The translations under genes were made by a program, and so were the position numbers. Below are positions 6,924 to 8,859 of a DNA stretch of 8,859 nt, one piece after another (positions within the stretch are counted from its first letter, which is position 1; every line of letters starts with the position of its first letter). The DNA is taken from the NCBI GenBank assembly GCA_029936705.1, contig JAPYSD010000109.1:1-8859 (forward strand), given 5' to 3'. The notes under the pieces were generated by a model. The model saw only the letters and a list, made by a program, of their open reading frames with translations. It did not search any database and was not told the origin of the DNA. This stretch comes from Croceicoccus sp. (GTDB lineage: Bacteria; Pseudomonadota; Alphaproteobacteria; Sphingomonadales; Sphingomonadaceae).

Positions 6924-7055
6924 ACCATCGTCCGGCGCGCCTTCGAGCCAGTGTGCCGCAGCCAGTTCGGCGGCAGGGAAAACCCCGTCCGGAAGCTGGT
7001 CGGCATCGACGTCGGGGGCGGGGGAACGGGTAATGACAGGCTCCGTACAGCAGGC

Positions 7056-7076
7056 GAATCGGGAATCGGGAACGGG
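7056..7076. repeat. Three 7-bp tandem units next to the imuA SOS box
   Basis: GAATCGG GAATCGG GAACGGG: two perfect copies and one with two changes, in the presumed 5' leader of imuA, 4 bp from the LexA operator. The function is unknown. Confidence 0.6.
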
Positions 7077-7080
7077 TTAT

Positions 7081-7095
7081 GTTCTTATTATGTTC
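7081..7095. promoter_or_regulatory. LexA operator (SOS box) of imuA-imuB
   Basis: GTTC TTATTAT GTTC is a perfect GTTC-N7-GTTC. Read on the minus strand it contains CATAAT (7092-7087, 5 of 6 to TATAAT), a likely -10, so LexA would cover the promoter. No clear -35 is visible at 17 bp. It lies 46 bp before the probable ATT start of imuA. It is 32 bp away from the EcfG -35 of the divergent gene and does not overlap that promoter. Confidence 0.9.
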
Positions 7096-7127
7096 CCGCC
7101 TGCGCGTCCATTGCCCCAAGAGGAAAA

Positions 7128-7152
7128 GGAACGGCTGTCCCCGCTGTCCGTT
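7128..7152 (+). promoter_or_regulatory. EcfG (general stress sigma factor) promoter
   Basis: GGAAC (7128-7132), exactly 16 nt, then CGTT (7149-7152) match the alphaproteobacterial EcfG consensus GGAAC-N16/17-CGTT in every specified position. Transcription would start near 7159, about 30 nt before the ATG at 7190. The downstream gene belongs to a family named for general stress, which fits. Confidence 0.8.
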
Positions 7153-7189
7153 GCATTGGCAAGGAAACACCGAACCGAAGGACAGCTCG

Positions 7190-7672
7190 ATGAAATACAA
7201 GGAAGGCAACCCCGACGAACTGAAGGAAAAGTTCTGGAAGGCGATGGCCTCGTCCCCGTTCGTGATGCTGCAGCTGGACAAGGATCCGGACAGCACCGCC
7301 CCGATGACCGCGCAGCTGGACAAGGATGCCAATCACGCGATCTGGTTCTTTACCTACAAGGACAACCATTTCGCGAAAATGGGTCCCGCCAATGCCAGCT
7401 TTGCCTCCAAGGACCACAAGATGTTCGCCCGCTTCCACGGCAACCTGGTCGAGGAAACGAGCCGCGAACGCCTTGAAAAGCAATGGGACAACACGGTCGA
7501 GGCCTGGTTCCCGGGCGGCAAATCCGACCCGAACCTGCTGATGATCCGCATGGACCTGGGCGATGCCACCATCTGGGACGGCGATCTTGGCCTGACGAAC
7601 ACGGCCAAGATGATGCTGGGCATGGATGTCACCGACGATGTCGGCAAGAACCACACCGAAACGACCCTGTAA
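7190..7672 (+). CDS. Pyridoxamine 5'-phosphate oxidase-like general stress protein (GSP26 type)
   Basis: The 160-residue product resembles the general stress protein 26 branch of the split-barrel flavin-binding (PNPOx-like) superfamily (PF16242 type). It opens with an acidic/lysine-rich helix (LKEKFWKAMASSPFVMLQL, 12-30) and continues with strands typical of the barrel, including AIWFFTYKDNHFAK (49-62), MFARFHGNLVEE (77-88), an EAWFPGGKSDPNLLMIRM stretch (104-121) and ATIWDGD (125-131). No signal peptide or membrane segment is seen, so it should be cytoplasmic. Members bind flavins; their substrate is unsettled, and no catalytic claim is made. ATG 7190 is chosen for GAAGGA at 7177-7182 with a 7-nt spacer; the frame extends further upstream but without a ribosome binding site. 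An EcfG promoter lies directly upstream and a strong terminator directly downstream, so it is a single-gene unit induced by general stress rather than part of the SOS block. Confidence 0.88.
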   Translation: MKYKEGNPDELKEKFWKAMASSPFVMLQLDKDPDSTAPMTAQLDKDANHAIWFFTYKDNHFAKMGPANASFASKDHKMFARFHGNLVEETSRERLEKQWDNTVEAWFPGGKSDPNLLMIRMDLGDATIWDGDLGLTNTAKMMLGMDVTDDVGKNHTETTL

Positions 7673-7676
7673 CGAT

Positions 7677-7704
7677 AAAGGGCCGCCCCACCGGCGGCCC
7701 TTTT
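7677..7704. terminator. Bidirectional intrinsic terminator
   Basis: GGGCCGCC (7680-7687) pairs with GGCGGCCC (7693-7700) around a 5-nt loop, flanked by AAA and TTTT. It starts 5 bp after the stop of the stress gene. On the other strand it ends 1 bp beyond the transporter stop, where the hairpin is followed by TTT, so it can serve both convergent genes. Confidence 0.9.
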
Positions 7705-7705
7705 G

Positions 7706-8859
7706 CTATGCGGATCCGAGCAGGCCGGGGAACAGGCCGAACAGCAGGATCAGGAATACGGCCAGCGGCGCCAGCCAGGCCATTACCAGCCGATAGACCG
7801 TCAACATTCCGGCCGACAGTCCCGTTTCCGCCGCGACAAGCTTGCGATCGGCGCGCCAGCCGATGAACAGCGATACGCCCAATGCCGCCAGCGGCAGCAT
7901 GACCTTGCCCGTCAGGCCGTCGATCGAATCCAGTATGTCGTTGCTGGCGAAGATCCCCCAGAACCATAGCGGCCGGACATCCGACAGCACGTTATAACCC
8001 ATCGCGCAGAACAGCCCGATGACATAGGCGCCGCCGCCCACCACCAGGGCCGCGTGCAGGCGCTTGAGCCGGAAGCGATCGATGACCCACGCGACCGGCC
8101 CCTCCAGCAGCGAGATCGAGCTGGTCAGCGCGGCAAAGAAGATCAGCACGAAAAAGGCCAGTCCGATCAGCGACCCCGCCGGCATCTGCGAGAATGCGAC
8201 CGGCAGCGACTGGAACACCAGCACCGGCCCTGCCGCCGGGTCGAGGCCCACGGCGAAGACGATCGGGAAGATCATCAGCCCCGACAGGATCGCGACGCCG
8301 GTATCGGCAGCGGCGATCATGCCCGCCGTAGGCGCAAGCCTGATGTCGTCGCCGACATAGGCGCCATAGGTGATCAGCGCCGCCGACCCCAACGAGAGCG
8401 AGAACAAAGCCTGGCCCAGTGCCTCGTTCACGGCGACGGGTGTCAGCTGCGAGAAATCGGGCGTGAACAGGAACGCCAGCGCCTGCGCGAATTCGCCGGT
8501 GAAGGCGCCGTAGATGGTGATCGCGACCAGCAGGACGAAGAACGCGGGCATCAGCGTGCCTGCCGCCTTCTCGATCCCGTCGTGAACGCCGTTGGCGACG
8601 ATCAGCACGGTCACCACCATGAAGATCGTGTGCATGCCGATCATCGTGCCAAGGCTGCCGAACAGCGTGCCCATTCGGCCCGTGATGACGTCCTGCTCCT
8701 GCCCTTGGAACGCCGAGCCGAGCGGAGCGCCCGCGCCGATCGAGGACGCGACATCACCAATCATGACAAACACATAATAGAGCGCCCAGCCCGCGACGAC
8801 CGAATAGAACGACAGGATCAGGAAAGCGGCGAGGATCTCGATCCCGCCGAAAACGCGCC
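7706..8859 (-). CDS. Sodium:neurotransmitter symporter family (NSS/SNF) transporter; 5' end beyond the right edge
   Basis: The visible 383 residues are a polytopic inner-membrane protein of the LeuT-fold NSS family, which moves amino acids or related amines inward with sodium. Bacterial members have about 440-460 residues, so roughly the first 65 (TM1-TM2) are missing. The fragment opens inside TM3 (FLILSFYSVVAGWALYY). It then has GQALFSLSLGSAALITYGAY, matching the broken TM6 of LeuT, and AALTSSISLLE, matching TM8 where LeuT uses a Thr-Ser pair for the Na2 site. About nine membrane segments are visible, and the short tail ends in FGLFPGLLGSA. The open frame continues to the window edge, so an internal GTG at 8773 is not the start. 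The substrate cannot be told. It converges on the stress gene and has no evident link to the SOS genes. Confidence 0.94.
   Translation of the reverse strand, partial: RVFGGIEILAAFLILSFYSVVAGWALYYVFVMIGDVASSIGAGAPLGSAFQGQEQDVITGRMGTLFGSLGTMIGMHTIFMVVTVLIVANGVHDGIEKAAGTLMPAFFVLLVAITIYGAFTGEFAQALAFLFTPDFSQLTPVAVNEALGQALFSLSLGSAALITYGAYVGDDIRLAPTAGMIAAADTGVAILSGLMIFPIVFAVGLDPAAGPVLVFQSLPVAFSQMPAGSLIGLAFFVLIFFAALTSSISLLEGPVAWVIDRFRLKRLHAALVVGGGAYVIGLFCAMGYNVLSDVRPLWFWGIFASNDILDSIDGLTGKVMLPLAALGVSLFIGWRADRKLVAAETGLSAGMLTVYRLVMAWLAPLAVFLILLFGLFPGLLGSA

Noticed and set aside
6121..7332. 403-codon minus-strand frame across imuA
   Set aside because: It is a different frame from the conserved ImuA blocks and runs antisense through the start of the stress gene. 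It would also span the LexA box and the EcfG promoter.

Overview
The window comes from a GC-rich alphaproteobacterium, most likely a sphingomonad or Erythrobacter relative. That placement is inference. It rests on the imuA/imuB/dnaE2 mutasome genes, on two operators of the alphaproteobacterial LexA form (GTTC-N7-GTTC), and on one perfect match to the alphaproteobacterial EcfG general-stress promoter (GGAAC-N16-CGTT). No database search was possible.

Most of the window (positions 1 to about 7095) is a minus-strand block for SOS mutagenesis and DNA repair. In transcription order it holds imuA (RecA-like accessory protein), imuB (catalytically dead Y-family polymerase), a 305-bp gap, a radical SAM protein with a C-terminal helix-hairpin-helix, a DUF4130-UdgX uracil-DNA crosslinking protein, and the first 516 residues of dnaE2, the error-prone polymerase, which runs off the left edge. 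One LexA operator precedes imuA (7081-7095). A second precedes the radical SAM gene (4375-4389) and overlaps a good -35/-10 pair. The cassette therefore looks split into two LexA-controlled transcripts: imuA-imuB, and radical SAM-udgX-dnaE2. The radical SAM and udgX genes overlap by 4 bp (ATGA) and are probably translationally coupled. dnaE2 follows after 137 bp that contain tandem 12-bp repeats and DnaA-box-like 9-mers, with no LexA box.

The most interesting point is the insertion of the radical SAM/UdgX pair into the mutasome. Known UdgX proteins covalently trap abasic DNA after excising uracil. Placing one under LexA, upstream of the translesion polymerase, suggests a combined base-damage-trapping and mutagenic-bypass response in which the radical SAM enzyme has an unknown role.

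To the right, divergent from imuA, is a plus-strand gene for a small flavin/pyridoxamine-oxidase-like general stress protein (7190-7672). It has its own EcfG-type promoter and ends at a strong hairpin terminator. That terminator is shared with a convergent minus-strand sodium:neurotransmitter symporter family (NSS) gene, whose 5' end lies beyond the right edge.
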